Positions 21,967 to 33,757 of a stretch of DNA of 64,000 nucleotides are shown one piece after another; position 1 is the stretch's first letter, and each line of letters begins with the position of its first letter. Both the position numbers and the translations under genes were made by a program. The DNA comes from Thalassia testudinum. Its lineage: Eukaryota; Streptophyta; Magnoliopsida; Alismatales; Hydrocharitaceae. The stretch spans positions 41,075,001 to 41,139,000 of the forward strand of contig JAZHRO010000055.1 of the NCBI GenBank assembly GCA_037157565.1, in the 5' to 3' direction. The notes under the pieces are model-generated. The model was not told where the DNA came from, searched no databases, and saw nothing but the letters and a program-made list of their open reading frames with translations.

Positions 21967-22531
21967 TCAAAATCGGGATCCGACCTGCATCGGATCGGGT
22001 CCCACCTTGTAGTCTCCTGGACCATTGTCATCCAGCAAATATTCCCCATCCCATACTACATATGACTAGTACTACTAAGTAGGTAATATGTGCATAAATA
22101 ACAATATACATTGGAACACAATTAAAACATATAAAGGAGTTGGTATTGAAAAGGAAAATTATACATTAGGCATGCAAAGGAAATAAAATGACATTCTTTC
22201 ATTAACAAACTTCATGGGTCATATATCAACGGAAAGCAAAAAATAGGCACCCCCATAGGGAAACACGCCAATAACTACTACAAAAGGAAAAAAAAGAAAT
22301 CTATGATACTGATGCTAGTATGAGAATTTGCTACTTTGCAAACTCTGTGCCAAAACATCCTTCATTTGGCAGACAGAACAAAGAGTTATAAGCAAACGCT
22401 CAGAAGAGTGCTAGTAAAAGACAGTAAAAGTGGCATAGAAAGGTAAAGCAGAGATGTTTAACAGTAAGTGCAGGTGCCACTAAGGTAAATAATCTCTACA
22501 ACAACAGTCAGAACAAGTACATGGCTGGCAA
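21967..22531 (-). repeat. 5' LTR of element A, segment 1
   Basis: LTR sequence follows the primer site directly and is cut at 22531 by element C; bases 22527-22531 (ggcaa) are C's target duplication. The matching part of the 3' LTR lies outside the window, so this assignment rests on position. Confidence 0.65.
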
Positions 22532-23215
22532 TGGTGACTTTACAATTACAAGTGTTAATAACATCAATTAGAGTCAATTTCGAGGGTACTTGTGCGATGA
22601 TGTCAGATTATAATGGGCTTGGGAGCATTGCATGCATATTGCATAATCTTTACATTTTAATTGCTTAGAGTCAATGTTTAATGACCATGTGAACAAATCC
22701 ATTTTTAAATAGGTCTCAGATAAGCAATCGGACTGTATGGATGGATCCGGATCGACGAACGGAGTCCAATCTACTCAAAATCACTTCGATCTGACCTCCG
22801 TAGCTCCTACAACAAGCTCACGAAAGAGCAACAACCAGGGGGCAATGCAACATCTTTACAAGCCTCAGATGAAAAATCCGACCGAACGGATGGGTCCGGA
22901 GCGATGATTGCAGTCCAACAACGTGGAAATCATCTCGATTTGGGCACTGTGGCACCCTTTATAATAGAAAGAAGATGGACGGTCCATATGGCACCACGTG
23001 GCGCCATCCAAGTTGCCCCTCACACCCCCAGCAACACAAGGTCAGTGGCGTGCGTGAAGCGGCAGCGTAGCAACATGTGCGTGGGAGCAAGGCAGCGCAG
23101 CGACGCGGGTGGCAGCGTGCGTGGGTGTATGCGCACGCGCATGCGACAAGGAGCGCGAGGCGCCCACCAGCGGGGCGTGAGCGGTAGGTGCGTCTTTAGC
23201 AATAGTTGTAGGGGC

Positions 23216-23245
23216 CTTTAGTGACGCTTGTAGCAGTTACTAAAG
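23216..23245. repeat. 30-base hairpin in the C 5' LTR
   Basis: CTTTAGTGAC..GTTACTAAAG with one G/T-type mismatch. Same length and position relative to the TATA box as in the B LTR family; the other C copy is at 40966-40995. Confidence 0.8.
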
Positions 23246-23277
23246 ACCCGGATTTGAATTTGAGTCCTCTCCTTACT

Positions 23278-23285
23278 TATAAAAA
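23278..23285 (+). promoter_or_regulatory. TATA box of the C 5' LTR
   Basis: TATAAAAA, 33 bases downstream of the hairpin. Repeated in the 3' LTR near 41030. Confidence 0.65.
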
Positions 23286-23783
23286 GGGTCCTACCCCACC
23301 CATTTGCACCAAGCTTCCACCCACGAGATACCACCACCTTCTTGAGTTCCAAGCAAGGTTCCGAAGCCGCCGAGCCGCTGATGGAAGCCCCTCCACCGCT
23401 GTGGCTGTCTTGATGCGTTCTTCTTCCTTGTCTTAGTGTTATTTTATTTTGTAGTATAGTTCATGTCTTGATTTTGTTAAAGCATTCATCTACATTATGT
23501 TTGATTACACATTTGATAAGAAATTGTTGGCACATTGATCTTATGATATGGTTCTCTAACCCTTTTCTCTCTCTACCTATCTCTCTTTCTCTCTCATTTT
23601 TTCAAATTGATTTTCAAGTGCACAAATGACATATTTACGTGACACGAAAGAGAGTATTTGATCTAGTTACTGCCTCCCTATGTTTGACACTTTTACTCAC
23701 CTCCGATTCGTTATTTAAAATTGACGTCGTAAGTGCACTACAACGAATGGTTTTGCGCAAATGTGCCAACGAACATCAGTTTT

Positions 23784-23800
23784 TGGTGCTGTTGTCGGGG
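23784..23800 (+). other. Primer-binding site of element C
   Basis: TGGTGCTGTTGTCGGGG directly after the 5' LTR, a variant of the primer site of B and D. Confidence 0.8.
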
Positions 23801-24943
23801 AAGCAACGGATATCTTGTTCTCTTTCATTTTCTTAGTCATTATTTATACTTGTGTTATCTGACTTGCTCTTCTCTTTCTTCTTGTGGTTGCAGGAACCTT
23901 GTGCGTCGGCAACGGGAGGAGAGCGAGTTGGGTTGGATCGAAAGGAAGCGCAAGAAGAAGACCGCTGTCGACCCAAAGGCTTTATCTTATCTTCCCACGA
24001 TCCAAAGGTAACTTTCCATCCTTGGACCAAGAAATGGTGGTGTTATATAAAAGAAAAAACTCTCTTTTGTTTGTTGAAGAAAAACACCACCACTAAGTCT
24101 TCAACTTGTTAACTACGAAAAAAAATATTTTTTGAACTCGGGTTGAGGACACAATTAAAGGACCCTCTACACCTCTAAAAATTTTTAAAAAAATCTTAGA
24201 AGTGTTCCTTCCAGTAGGAGAACTCCCCTTCAAATTTCAGAGCCAAACTCTTTGTGGTTTGGTTGTGAGAAATTCTCTATTGGAAGTGTGCAAGGTTGTC
24301 CTAAGTTCTGGAGATCTGTAAGGTGTTCTTACTACTGTGAACTCCACGTAGCTCAAATTTGTGAGAAATATAAATTTCTAGAAAGATCTTGAAATTCTCT
24401 ACACTTCATCTGAAGAACACTTTTGCATTTAAAATTGATTAGTGCTTGTTTTAATTAAGATATTAAACTTGCACATTGATCTAGAGGTTCTAGACAGATT
24501 GACCCTCTCTTGGAAAAATGTAAATTTGGGTGGTCTACTATTCTCAAAAAATTCTGAATTTGATTTTATTGAAAAGCTCATTCGATTTTGATCAGGATAG
24601 GGTCATTGCTTGTTTTGATTGGATCCTTCTTGACAAAATCTTAAAAAAGATTCATTGAATAGAAGCTGCACACCCTAGGATCTTCTACACTAGGGAGTTT
24701 TGATATTATATAGTCACACGAAAGGCCTTAAAGAAAATCAATTTTCACCAACCGTGTACCTATACATTTGAGCCGTGTTTGAAGGTGTAAACAAGTGGGA
24801 ACTTTAAAAGCCATTAAAGCAAGATTAAATCCTAAAAATCACACATCTTAATTTTGCCTGTGAAGGAACACTTGTTTTGGCATTGGATCCTTGCACCCAA
24901 TTGTGCACACTTAATTCGATCATCCCTCTACTTCTTCCAAACC
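23801..24943 (+). other. Element C leader (untranslated)
   Basis: No plausible ORF with a recognisable domain. A pyrimidine-rich run ending GGTTGCAG stops at 23893, about 110 bases after the primer-site start, again resembling a 3' splice site. The short overlapping ORFs at 23639-24112 are not considered genes. Confidence 0.5.
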
Positions 24944-26709
24944 ATGGATTTCAATGCCTACCCTTCATTTCCAAACTATCCCCAAGATGATTTGTATGCT
25001 AACCCAAGTGGGCTGTATCCACAGTTTACTTGGGATAACCAACCACCTAGTCGGGGACTTAATCCAGGACTTGAGTACCCAAAATACCTCCCTTATCCCA
25101 ACTATCCCAATTTTACTCAACATGCATCAACTTCCTATTGGGATACTTCCAACCCACCCACTCAGGGGTATGACCCAAACCTTGAGGATCGTTACCTTGA
25201 TTCTCCTTTTGATGGCTCTTCTTTTACGTCCCACCTACCCACTAATCAATTTGATAGGACGTACACTCTAGGAGAACACCAAGACCCCTACCCTTCCCAG
25301 GACCATAACCAAGATAGGTCATCTGAATTCAAGGATCGCTTCTATTTGACCTATGAATTGGAAGGGATTCTAGAAAAGTGGAAATAAAAGGACAATCATA
25401 AACCTAGGCAAATCAAGAATGATCAAACTTTGATTTGGACCCCTGACGAAGAATCCGACTGGGAGGAGGACTTAGAACCTCAATTATTTTGGAGGACAAA
25501 ACAAAAAATGGTTCCTATTAAAGAATTGGACCCTGAAAATGATAGAATAGAGGACCCACCCAAGAACTTAAACCCTAGTACGGACTCTAGCACACATCCT
25601 CAACCATACCCTCCCAACTCTGATTTAAATACTAAGGAGCAAATCCAAGGGAAACCTAATGATACCCGATCAGTTCTTGATAGCCTCCAGTTGGAGTTAC
25701 AAAGACAGAATCAAGAATTGATTAAAAGGCAACAAGCCATGATGGATATGTTCCAACAATTGGATGGAGAGGGTCAACAGAAAGTGATGAAAGAAACTTC
25801 TTTCTCAGAAACAATGGAACAAGGCTCCGTGATAATTGATTGGACCACACCTAGTTGCCCTAAATTGGTGTAATCACTATCAACACTTCCCTAATGTTGG
25901 AAAGCGTTGAGGACCCTTTGGAACACAAACAGGTAGAAAATAAGGATGAATCTAAAAATTTGAATGATAAGATTGGGGTCGATGTCCCAGGATTTAATGA
26001 TAATAATTTAGTAATAGGGACATCAAGATTTTGGGATGGGGAATCTGACTCTGAACACCTTGATTATGAAATACTTAAAGGCCCTATCATGGATTTAAAG
26101 GAAAGGCGGCTGGAAGAACTGTGGTATGAAATGAATGATGAAATTAGCTCCATCACAAGTCCTTCCCTGATGATTGAATATGATTTGGAAGAGATGAACA
26201 AGATCTTAGAATCTAATGGCGATGAGGAATTAGACAAAGAAATCACAATTGAGGATGGGGAGGATTTTCACTTTGATCAATCCGAATCAATCATGATTGA
26301 TCAAACACATTCTTTTGTAGCTAACCCACGTCTCAAAAGCATTAATGTAACCAATGTGGAGTTGGCTAAACATTTGGAGTCCAAACTTTCAGAAGAAGAA
26401 GAGAACATTTCGTTGAAATCAAGTTTGTGGATGGACATTGAAATGACCCCCCCTGAGGACAACAAAAGCGAAGAAGGAAATATTGACTGCAGGGGCCCTG
26501 GGTTGATCAAACCACTAAACTTTTATCAGGACCCCTATGTCCTTCATGACTTAGATCCAGGGATGAATAAAAACCCTATGATTCATCATCACATCGAACC
26601 TAATTTTCTAAGGACAAGAACTATTTCTTTTGACAATTTAAATGTCCAACTTTATGCATTAGGGTTACATCTATTCACACAAACTTCTGCTTACATACCC
26701 GCAGACTAA
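24944..26709 (+). pseudogene. Unrecognised long ORF of element C (~590 codons, one stop and one frameshift)
   Basis: I join three open pieces. 24944-25387 and 25430-25873 are in the same frame, split only by a TAA at 25385. 25894-26709 follows after a one-base frame change near 25870. The ATG at 24944 is chosen because the product from there (MDFNAYPSFPNYPQ) begins the compositionally distinct part; the frame is open from 24854. Residues ~1-145 are rich in Pro, Tyr, Asn and Gln with YP/NP motifs. The middle has a Gln/Leu-rich coiled-coil-like stretch (SLQLELQRQNQELIKRQQ). The last ~270 residues are strongly acidic (many EE/DE). I see no zinc knuckle, DTG/DLG protease or YMDD-type motif. It takes the place of gag-pol. 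Function unknown. Confidence 0.7.
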
Positions 26710-28094
26710 GAGAGGAACAGACACAGGCATGCATGTTACACCAGTTGCAGAGTTCCCGTCCCTTAGGGATGGGACTACACCACAACCTAGTTTGCATCTG
26801 CAGACTTCAGACTCTGGGTCTAGCTAATTTTGTTTTCACCTTCTTAACCCAGTCCATTCAAGTAATTGATCCTTTGTTGTCTTTGTACTATGCCCAACTG
26901 AAGGCATTAAACTCAGAGCTTCCTAGGAGGCAACCCGGAGGATTCAAGCTGATTGAATTCATGATTACAACTCAGGTGATTTCTTTCCTTACTCCCTTGC
27001 ATACATTTATTTTTCCAATGAGGACATTATCCAACTTAGGCATGGGGGGTGGTAATTCATAGGATTTGAGTACAAAATTATCAGCTTGAACTAATTTTAT
27101 TTCTTTTCATTAAAAAAGAAATTTAAAATTTGGAAAAGAAAACTTAGGTATTAGAAGTTTGTCGACTTTAGGAAATGATACGTTAGAGACCTAATCGCTT
27201 AGACTCTTCAGGTCTTCGGACTTAATCGGTCCGGGTGTCCACTAAAATGTGGACTTGGTCTCGAGTCCTCACCACCTTAATTTATTTTAATCTGGTCAAT
27301 AAAGTAGGGTGATAAGTATACGACTTATCAACCCACCCTTTGATTTGTGGGGGATTTTTAGTCTAAGCATCTACACATGTTTTGCACTGACTCACTCATC
27401 GGCAGTTCTAACGGAAATTGGGTAGTTAATGAACCTTCTAGGGTGGTATAACTGGCAAATTATCATGGGTAACAACCCATTGGCAGGACCATTCTCTTTC
27501 ACTACTGCCTTTAGGTAAATCTTAGATTAGGAAAGCCACCTACTTAAAAGAATAAAAAAGGAGAAAAGAAAAAAAGAAATAAGCCACACTTCACTGCATG
27601 GGTATGGCTGGCAAGTTGTCGTGGGTAACATCCCATTGGCCGGTTGTTTAGATCCCAGCTTATAAAATGCACAAGAATTCCAAAACACTTAAGGAAGAAG
27701 TGGGGAAGTAGCATAATTCGGGGAGATATACACTGGGTTCGCCCTTGTGTTGACCCCACAAAAATAAAAAGTAGGGAGAAAGCTACCGGTTAGATAGATA
27801 CACCTTTAAGCAGCATTTTTTCCTTTCGGGTCACCTAAGGGTGTAGAAACCCGAAGTCTATTTTAATTGCCGTTGAGTGAGTCTATCACTTTCACAATAA
27901 GATGCTTAGTACTAAAAATCTTTTTCGAGTCTTGGGTGGATTGGGTAGCCGTAAAAAGTTATCCCGAAATCCTCTACTTCAAAAATCCAAAAAAAAAAAG
28001 AAAAGATGCAAAAGAAAAAATATATATATATACTTTGCTTGCATATAAAATAAGGCAAGGATTCGGGCAGTTTGCATTTTGGAAGGCAACCTGG
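26710..28094 (+). other. Element C 3' untranslated region
   Basis: From about 27130 it aligns with B 14560-15600, including three hairpins, the duplicated GGCAA-TTATC-TGGGTAAC motif (27449 and 27606) and the A-rich runs. A purine tract-like GGCATGGGGGG at 27039-27050 mirrors B 14464-14474. The ORF at 26733-27062 has no recognisable domain. The region is cut at 28094 by D and resumes at 40082. Confidence 0.7.
27218..27329 (+). other. Three RNA hairpins in the element C 3' region
   Basis: GGAC..GTCC (27218-27232), GTCCAC..GTGGAC (27237-27254) and GATAAGT..ACTTATC (27311-27329). Compared with B, hairpin 1 changes a G-C pair to A-T and hairpin 2 an A-T pair to G-C, while loops stay nearly the same. 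Confidence 0.65.
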
Positions 28095-30463
28095 TGATTG
28101 GTTATCAATTTGATTTTATTTATTACTTGAGATTTTAAAAAAATTCTGACGTCGAACTCAGGGAGCAAACTTGATTTTAGAAGCAAAAATATCACAATTC
28201 ACAATACTGTAATGTTTTACAAAAAAGTGTAGAGAATAAAAGTAGAATGTGTCTTCTCTTTTTCTTCTTTTCTCTCCTTCTTCTTTGTTCTCTCTCTTTT
28301 CTTTTCTCTACCTTCAGACGTTTGATTCTAGGAATCAGATGCCTTAAGTAGCGTTTGCTACAGTGCACATCTCCTTCTTCCTTTCTTCTCTTTGGCTGTT
28401 GCTGTTGCTTCTCCTGGGCTTTTTCTTCTTCTCCTCTTTGCGGTAGCTTCCTCCTTCTCTGTTCTTCTCTTCTTTTTTGGCTCTTTCTTCCTCTTCAGCT
28501 CCTGCTTCTGCCTTCTTCTTTTTCTTCCTTTCCTTCTACACTATGCCTCCTTCTTCAGCTCCTGCTTCTTCTTGCTTGGCACGGCTAAGTCCTTAGCCTC
28601 TTCCTCTTCTCTTCTTCTTCTTCTTCTACTTCCTCTTCCTCCTTCTTCTTCCCTGCACAGGCACGGTTATGCAAAACCTGCCCTACCCCCCTGCCCCCCT
28701 GCGTCTCTCTCTCTATTTCTCTCTCAGGTCACTACTCTCCCAGAGCCAACCGGGTTACCAGGTCGGGTATACTCACTCGGGACCAGGCCCACCAGCATGC
28801 GGTGGTGGGCAAGGTGTGCACGGGTATCGGATCAGGTTAGCCAGATCCGTAGAGGAGTGAGTGCGGACGAGGTGGTGAGTGGGCGAGGGACCTCACCCCG
28901 TGTAGTAGGAGGCGATAAGCCCAATGCACAAAATCAATTTATGTACCTGTGCTCGATCGAAAATGCCCGAGGTGGGACTAAACTTCCTACCTTTCTTTCG
29001 CGTGCCTAGCAGCAGGAATCTTCGGCCAATTGTAGCTGATGCTTCGGCCTTCGAGGCCAATTGGCTGCTTGGAGCTGTGCGCGAGGGAAGTCCGCACACT
29101 CTGGGACTACTGGCCTGGAGCTCTGGGACCTGGACGAAGCTTCAAGCAAGCTTCATGCTGCTGTGCCAACGGCGGAAGGGGTCGTGACCCTGAAATCACA
29201 CACACGGCCTTGCGTCCTTGTCAGAACCTTTAGCAGGCTTCGCTGGAGCATGGCGAAGATGGCTCGGGGGTCAATGTGGCGTGAGGATGCCTGTGTGAGT
29301 GTGCCTAGGGCACACTATGTGCGTGCAGGTGGGTGTGTTCAGGGGAAGGTTCCAGTGGGTGGTGCAGTGAGTGAGAGCGAAAGGTGATTAGTGGGACGTG
29401 GTGAAGCTCAGGGACTGGTCAGCGAGGGGTGAAATTGTCTGTGGTGGTGGAATGGCCTCGCCGAAGTTGGTGGTTGGAGGTGGAGATGGTGGTCGGAGGT
29501 GGAGATGGTGATGGTGGACGGTGGAGTCGAGGGGTCGAAAGAACAAATTGTCAGAGGGGAAATAAAGAGGGGAGTAAGGGCAAATTATCTGGTTGGTTAG
29601 GAGTGAACGGGGGAGGCGGAGGGCGAGTGGCTGGTGCCTGCTGTCGCTGCAGATGAAGGCGCCTAGGGGAAGAAGACGGCAACAAGGAAGAGGGGTTCGA
29701 GGGCACTCGCTGGTACGGCGCAGTGCGGTGGAGGACAGCGGAGGTAGCTCTGCCACTGGTATTATGGCAGAGCGACGAGAGAGGAGAGGAAGAGTCACCG
29801 GAAGCTCTGGGCGGATGGCCGGAGTTGGGAGGAGATGAATTGGCGGGGGATTTCAGGCCAAATTGAGCTTGAAGGATGCGACGTGGTGTGCCGCTCCTTA
29901 AATAGGTAAAGGCCGGCCGGGAGGCGTGCGAGAACGGCGAGAAAGTCACGCTGGAGGGATGGTTGGTCGGACACCCATACCTCTTGCGCATTCACACGAG
30001 AGGTATGACGGGCTTCAGGGCATGGGGAGCAGCCCATGCGGTAGGGGGCTTCGCTTTCAAATCTGGGGCCGGCTCCCCATGCAGATTAGCGCCATCCTCC
30101 GCGCAAAGGCCTAAAGTTAGCGTTCTTACTAATTTTGTGTTTCTTTAGCACTTTCTCTTTACTTTTCTTAATGTAGTCTAGAACTTTGGTTAATCCCTTA
30201 ATCTCTTACTAATGACTCTCTCTTTTTTTTTAATTTTGTGCTCCTTTTTAGTATTTTTCTCTTTTTCTCCTCCCCCTCTTGATTCTTGTAAGGCCCATAA
30301 AAATTTCTTCCCTCCTCTAGTTTTTTTGTTCTTTTTCAAAAATTTTTATTATTATTTTTGGTTTTTTTTCAAAAATTTTAAAATTTTTTTAGGTGTTTTT
30401 GTTTTGACATATGTGATTTTTTTGTTGAAATCTTTTCTTGTTATGAGTTTCATTTCACTTTCA
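28095..30463 (-). repeat. 3' LTR of element D (with divergent U3 end)
   Basis: 28095-30107 matches 37378-39402 of the 5' LTR closely. 30108-30463 (T-rich) does not match the corresponding ~680 bases (39403-40081) of the 5' LTR. The right limit is taken at TGAAAGTG (minus strand) next to the purine tract. The pyrimidine-rich block 28350-28650 and GC-rich block 28700-30060 generate many chance ORFs that I do not annotate. Confidence 0.7.
29897..29906 (-). promoter_or_regulatory. TATA box of the D 3' LTR
   Basis: Minus-strand CCTATTTAAGG-like motif, conserved with 39177-39187 and with 44647-44656 of solo LTR E. Confidence 0.5.
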
Positions 30464-30480
30464 TACCCCCCCATGCCTAA
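30464..30480 (-). other. Polypurine tract of element D
   Basis: Minus-strand GGCATGGGGGGG followed by TA and the LTR start, the same core as in B and C. Confidence 0.75.
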
Positions 30481-30779
30481 GATTTGTAATGTCCTCATTG
30501 TAAATTAGGTGGGTTTTTATTCAGCTTGGTTCATTCATTAGGATAGGTGTTGGGTGAGTGGACGGGTCGAGATGACTGTTGCGGACGATTTCTAATCTCA
30601 GGTATGGGTACTTGAGATGGAGTCGGTTGTCCTAAAAGATGAACCTAAAGTGCAAGGAAATGTTAGGAAAGGTTTCGGGTTCTCAAAATGACGGGTTGCC
30701 TCCAGTTAAGCACTGAGTTTTACGCCATCGGCTGGGCGCAATGAGCTCAGGGAGAATGGAGGATAAAGGATGACTCAGC
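30481..30779 (-). other. Short 3' untranslated stretch of D
   Basis: About 300 bases between the integrase end and the purine tract, without the hairpins found in B and C. Nothing else seen. Confidence 0.4.
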
Positions 30780-31905
30780 CAAATCTGTATTGGTTATGTC
30801 AATGAACGGTTTGAGTCTCTAACTGTTCACGACAAAGGGTTCAGAGTCGTGGCTGAGTGGACTGATTTCTACGGCTCCATTTCCAAAGATTTGTCGGACT
30901 AGATATGGTCCGACCCACTTGGATCGCAGCTTGCCTGGGAACAGTTTTAGTTGGGCGTCGAAGAGTAGGACCTTCTGATGAGGCTGAAAGATCTTTATAG
31001 ATATGTGCTTGTCATGAAAGGCTTTAACTCGCTCTTTATAGATTTACGAGTTTTCATGCGCATCGAGGCGTAATTCATCAATCTCAGTTATCTGAAGCTT
31101 TCTGTGGGTTCCAGCCTTAGAAAGATCTAGGTTGCAGTTCCGTACTGCCCAATAGGCTTTATGCTCCAGTTCAACGGGTAGGTGACATGCCTTCTCGTAC
31201 ACCAGTCTGAAAGGAGACATGACTAATTGGGTCTTGTGGGCGGTCCTATAAGCCCACAATGCTTTTGGAAGTTGGGATGACCTGTCCTTCCTGTCAGGTC
31301 GAACAGTAACCTGAAGGAATTTCTTGATCTCCCGGTTTGATAGCTCAACTAAACCATTAGTCTGGGGGTGGTAAGGAGTAGAGATTTGATGTGACACCCC
31401 GTATTTGGTCATCAATGACCTGAACTGAGCATTTGTGAAATGGGTCCCTCCATTAGAAATGATTGCTTGCAGAATCCCGAACCGTAAGAAGATATTTTGG
31501 TGAATGAATTTGATAACGATCTTGTGATCACTGGTTCTGGCCGGAATGGCTTCGATCCATTTGGAACGTAGTCAACAGCGAGTAAAATGTACTCGAAGTA
31601 GTCCGAGATAGGGAAGGGGCCCATAAAATTAATCCCCCAAATATCAAAAATCTCACATACGAGAATCGACTGTAAAGGCATCATGTCGTGATGGCTCACG
31701 TTGCCCAATGTTTGGCAACGATTGCATGCCTTACAGTGATTATATGAGTCCTTGAAGATAGCCGGCTAGTAAAAGACACACTGGAGGATTTTCGATGTGG
31801 TTTTGTGCCCAGAGAAATGGCCACCGCATGCCTGGTCATGGCAGAAAGAGAGTATGTCATGGATTTCGACCTCTGGGACGCATCATCGGATAATTTGGTC
31901 AGCAC
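30780..31905 (-). pseudogene. Element D integrase (decayed; first catalytic Asp replaced)
   Basis: Minus strand, from right to left: zinc-binding region with CHDQACGGHFSGHK and CKACNRCQTLG (about 31860-31700); core starting IFDIWGINFMGPF (31650-31610), where relatives have WGIDFMGPF, so the first catalytic Asp is Asn; a second part after a frame change (31415-31044) with [23 protein letters not shown] containing the Glu and LWAYRTAHKTQ; and the C-terminal KVLLFDAQLKLFPGKLRSKW module at 30990-30900. Same domain order as B integrase. Confidence 0.85.
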
Positions 31906-32069
31906 CTATGCGGAATAAGTACGGGTCTTCCCAAATGTAATACTTGGCATCGAAGTGCAATTTGTCTTTCTTGGCCTTCGGCTAATCAGACGGGATCTAA
32001 TGTGATGCCAAGTAGTTTCTATATCAGCAAACCATGGAAGGCCTATACCAATAGTCAAGAGGTGCTCAG

Positions 32070-32510
32070 AAGGAAAATGCTCCGTGATGGGTTCGGAAGG
32101 GTCGATGATCTCAGAAGGAAGGTGGGACAAGTGGTCAGCTACCACGTTCTATCTTCCCGTTTTGTCGCGAATCTTGAGATCAAATTCTTGCAATAGCAAG
32201 ATCCATTGGATTAATCGAGGTTTCATGTCCTTCTTCGCACGGAGATGCCTCACAACTGTGTGATCCGAGTAGATTATAACATGGGAACCCAAGAGATATG
32301 ATCTGAATTTTTCAAGGGCAAATACTATAGCTAGCAGCTCTTTCTCCGTAACCATGTAGTTACGCTGAGCCTCGTCAAGTGTCTTGCTAGCATAGTAGAT
32401 GACCACAGGTTTCCCGTCAATCTTTTGCCCCAGAACCGCTCCTACAGCGAAGTCAGATGCATCGCACATGATCTCAATGGGTTGAGACCAATCAGGGGAC
32501 TATAGGATCG
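32070..32510 (-). pseudogene. Element D RNase H
   Basis: Minus-strand 32469-32149 is open: [35 protein letters not shown], then [29 protein letters not shown] and [15 protein letters not shown]. The conserved DHLSHL end falls at about 32140 in the next open piece. Catalytic acidic residues are kept. Follows RT after a frame break around 32510. Confidence 0.85.
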
Positions 32511-32523
32511 GGGCTTGGGTGAC

Positions 32524-33757
32524 TTAGTCACAAAGGATCTCAACTGCTTGAGTGCATTCCTTGGAAATCTCAAAAGGCACATCCTTGGAGAGAAGAGTGG
32601 TCAGGGGGCGTGTGATTTTCAAGAAATCAGGGATAAATCGACGGTAAAAACCGATGTGCCCCAGAAAAGATCGGGTGTCCCTGATCGAGCTAGGCATAGG
32701 GAGTTTGGAAATCAGGTTAACCTTGGCTCGATCCACTTGGATGCCCCTATCAGAAATCAGATGTCCCGGGACGATCCCCTCAGGCACCATGAAATGGCTC
32801 TTTTCCCAGGAGAGAACCAAATTCACGTCAATACATTGCTTGAGTATATGAACCAAGTGCTGGAGGCAATCGTCAAATGATGCCCCAAAAACTGAGAAGT
32901 CATCCATGAAGACTTCCAGATAATCACCTACCATATCAGAGAATATGGCAAGCATGCAGCGCTGAAAAGTCGTGGGTGCATTGTAGAGACCGAACGGCAT
33001 CCTTCGGAACGCGTACGTCCCGAAAGGGCAAGTGAATGTGGTCTTCTCTTGGTTTTCTGGATGAATCGCCACTTGGTTGTAACTGGAGTACCCGTCAAGA
33101 GAGTAGAAGAATCTATTTCCCGCTAATTTTTTGAGGATTTGATCAATAAACGGTAGTGGGAAATGATCCTTCTTCATGGAGGAATTGAGTCTTCGGTAAT
33201 CAATGTAGACTCTCCACAAGTTGGCTATACGGGTAGGTATGACCTCTCTGATTTCAGTCGTGATGGTGGTGAGCCCTGCCTTCTTAGGCACAACCTGAAT
33301 TGGGCTCACCCAGCGACTATCAGAGATCAGGTAGATGATCTCTGCATCTAACCACTTAATGATCTCCTTTTTCACGACCTCTTGTAGATTAGGGTTCAGA
33401 TGTCTCTGCATTTCACGTGAAGGTCGTGCGCCCTCTTCGGAATAGATATGGTGAGTGCAATAAGAGGGACTTATTTCAATCAAATCATCGAGAGTCCAAC
33501 CAATGGCTCTACGATGTTACTGGAGAACAGTAATCAGACGAGATTCCTGATCAGGGGTGAGTTTGGAGTTTATAATCACAGGAAGTGTCTGATTGGAACC
33601 CAAAAAGACATTTCAGATGATCGGGAAGGGGTTTGAGTTCCAAAATGGGATTATCAGCAGTAGCGGGTGGGTCTGAGTGGGTGTGAGGAACAAGGGTAGG
33701 AGTTATGGGTTTGTCTCGATCAAGTTCAGACTCCTCTAATTGTGGGTTTTGCTCTTC
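32524..33757 (-). pseudogene. Element D reverse transcriptase (longest open piece, 319 codons)
   Basis: 33483-32524 is uninterrupted for 319 codons. It has SREMQRHLNPN, the fingers IIKWLDAEIIYLISDS, VYIDYRRLNSSMKKDHFPLPFIDQIL, YSSYNQVAIHPENQEKTTF, RRMPFGLYNAPTTFQRCM, the catalytic VFMDDFSVFG near 32915-32890, and the thumb GHLISDRGIQVDRAKV and FLGHIGFYRRFIPDF. The linker to protease (33484-33757) is in broken frames. RT copies the element RNA into cDNA. This is the best preserved pol piece in D. Confidence 0.9.

Larger units (their letters stand above)
22532..23778 (+). repeat. 5' LTR of element C
   Basis: Begins TGGTGACT (3' copy TGATGACT) and ends ..CATCA just before the primer site. 1247 bases against 1291 in the 3' copy, with scattered substitutions and small indels that show it is not recent. 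Contains a GC-rich block at 22980-23210, a 30-base hairpin (23216-23245) and a TATA box. Confidence 0.9.

Noticed and set aside
22900..23220. CpG-rich block considered as a promoter island of a host gene
   Set aside because: It is inside the C 5' LTR and recurs in the 3' LTR at 40700-40960.
25385..25890. Stop codon and frame change in the C ORF considered as programmed readthrough or frameshift
   Set aside because: No slippery heptamer or evident downstream structure at the shift; ordinary decay is simpler.
28355..29009. Leu/Ser/Phe-rich ORFs (also 37638-38165, 45691-46179) resembling secreted or membrane proteins
   Set aside because: They are translations of the CT-rich part of D-family LTRs, appear in several frames and copies, and lack any domain.
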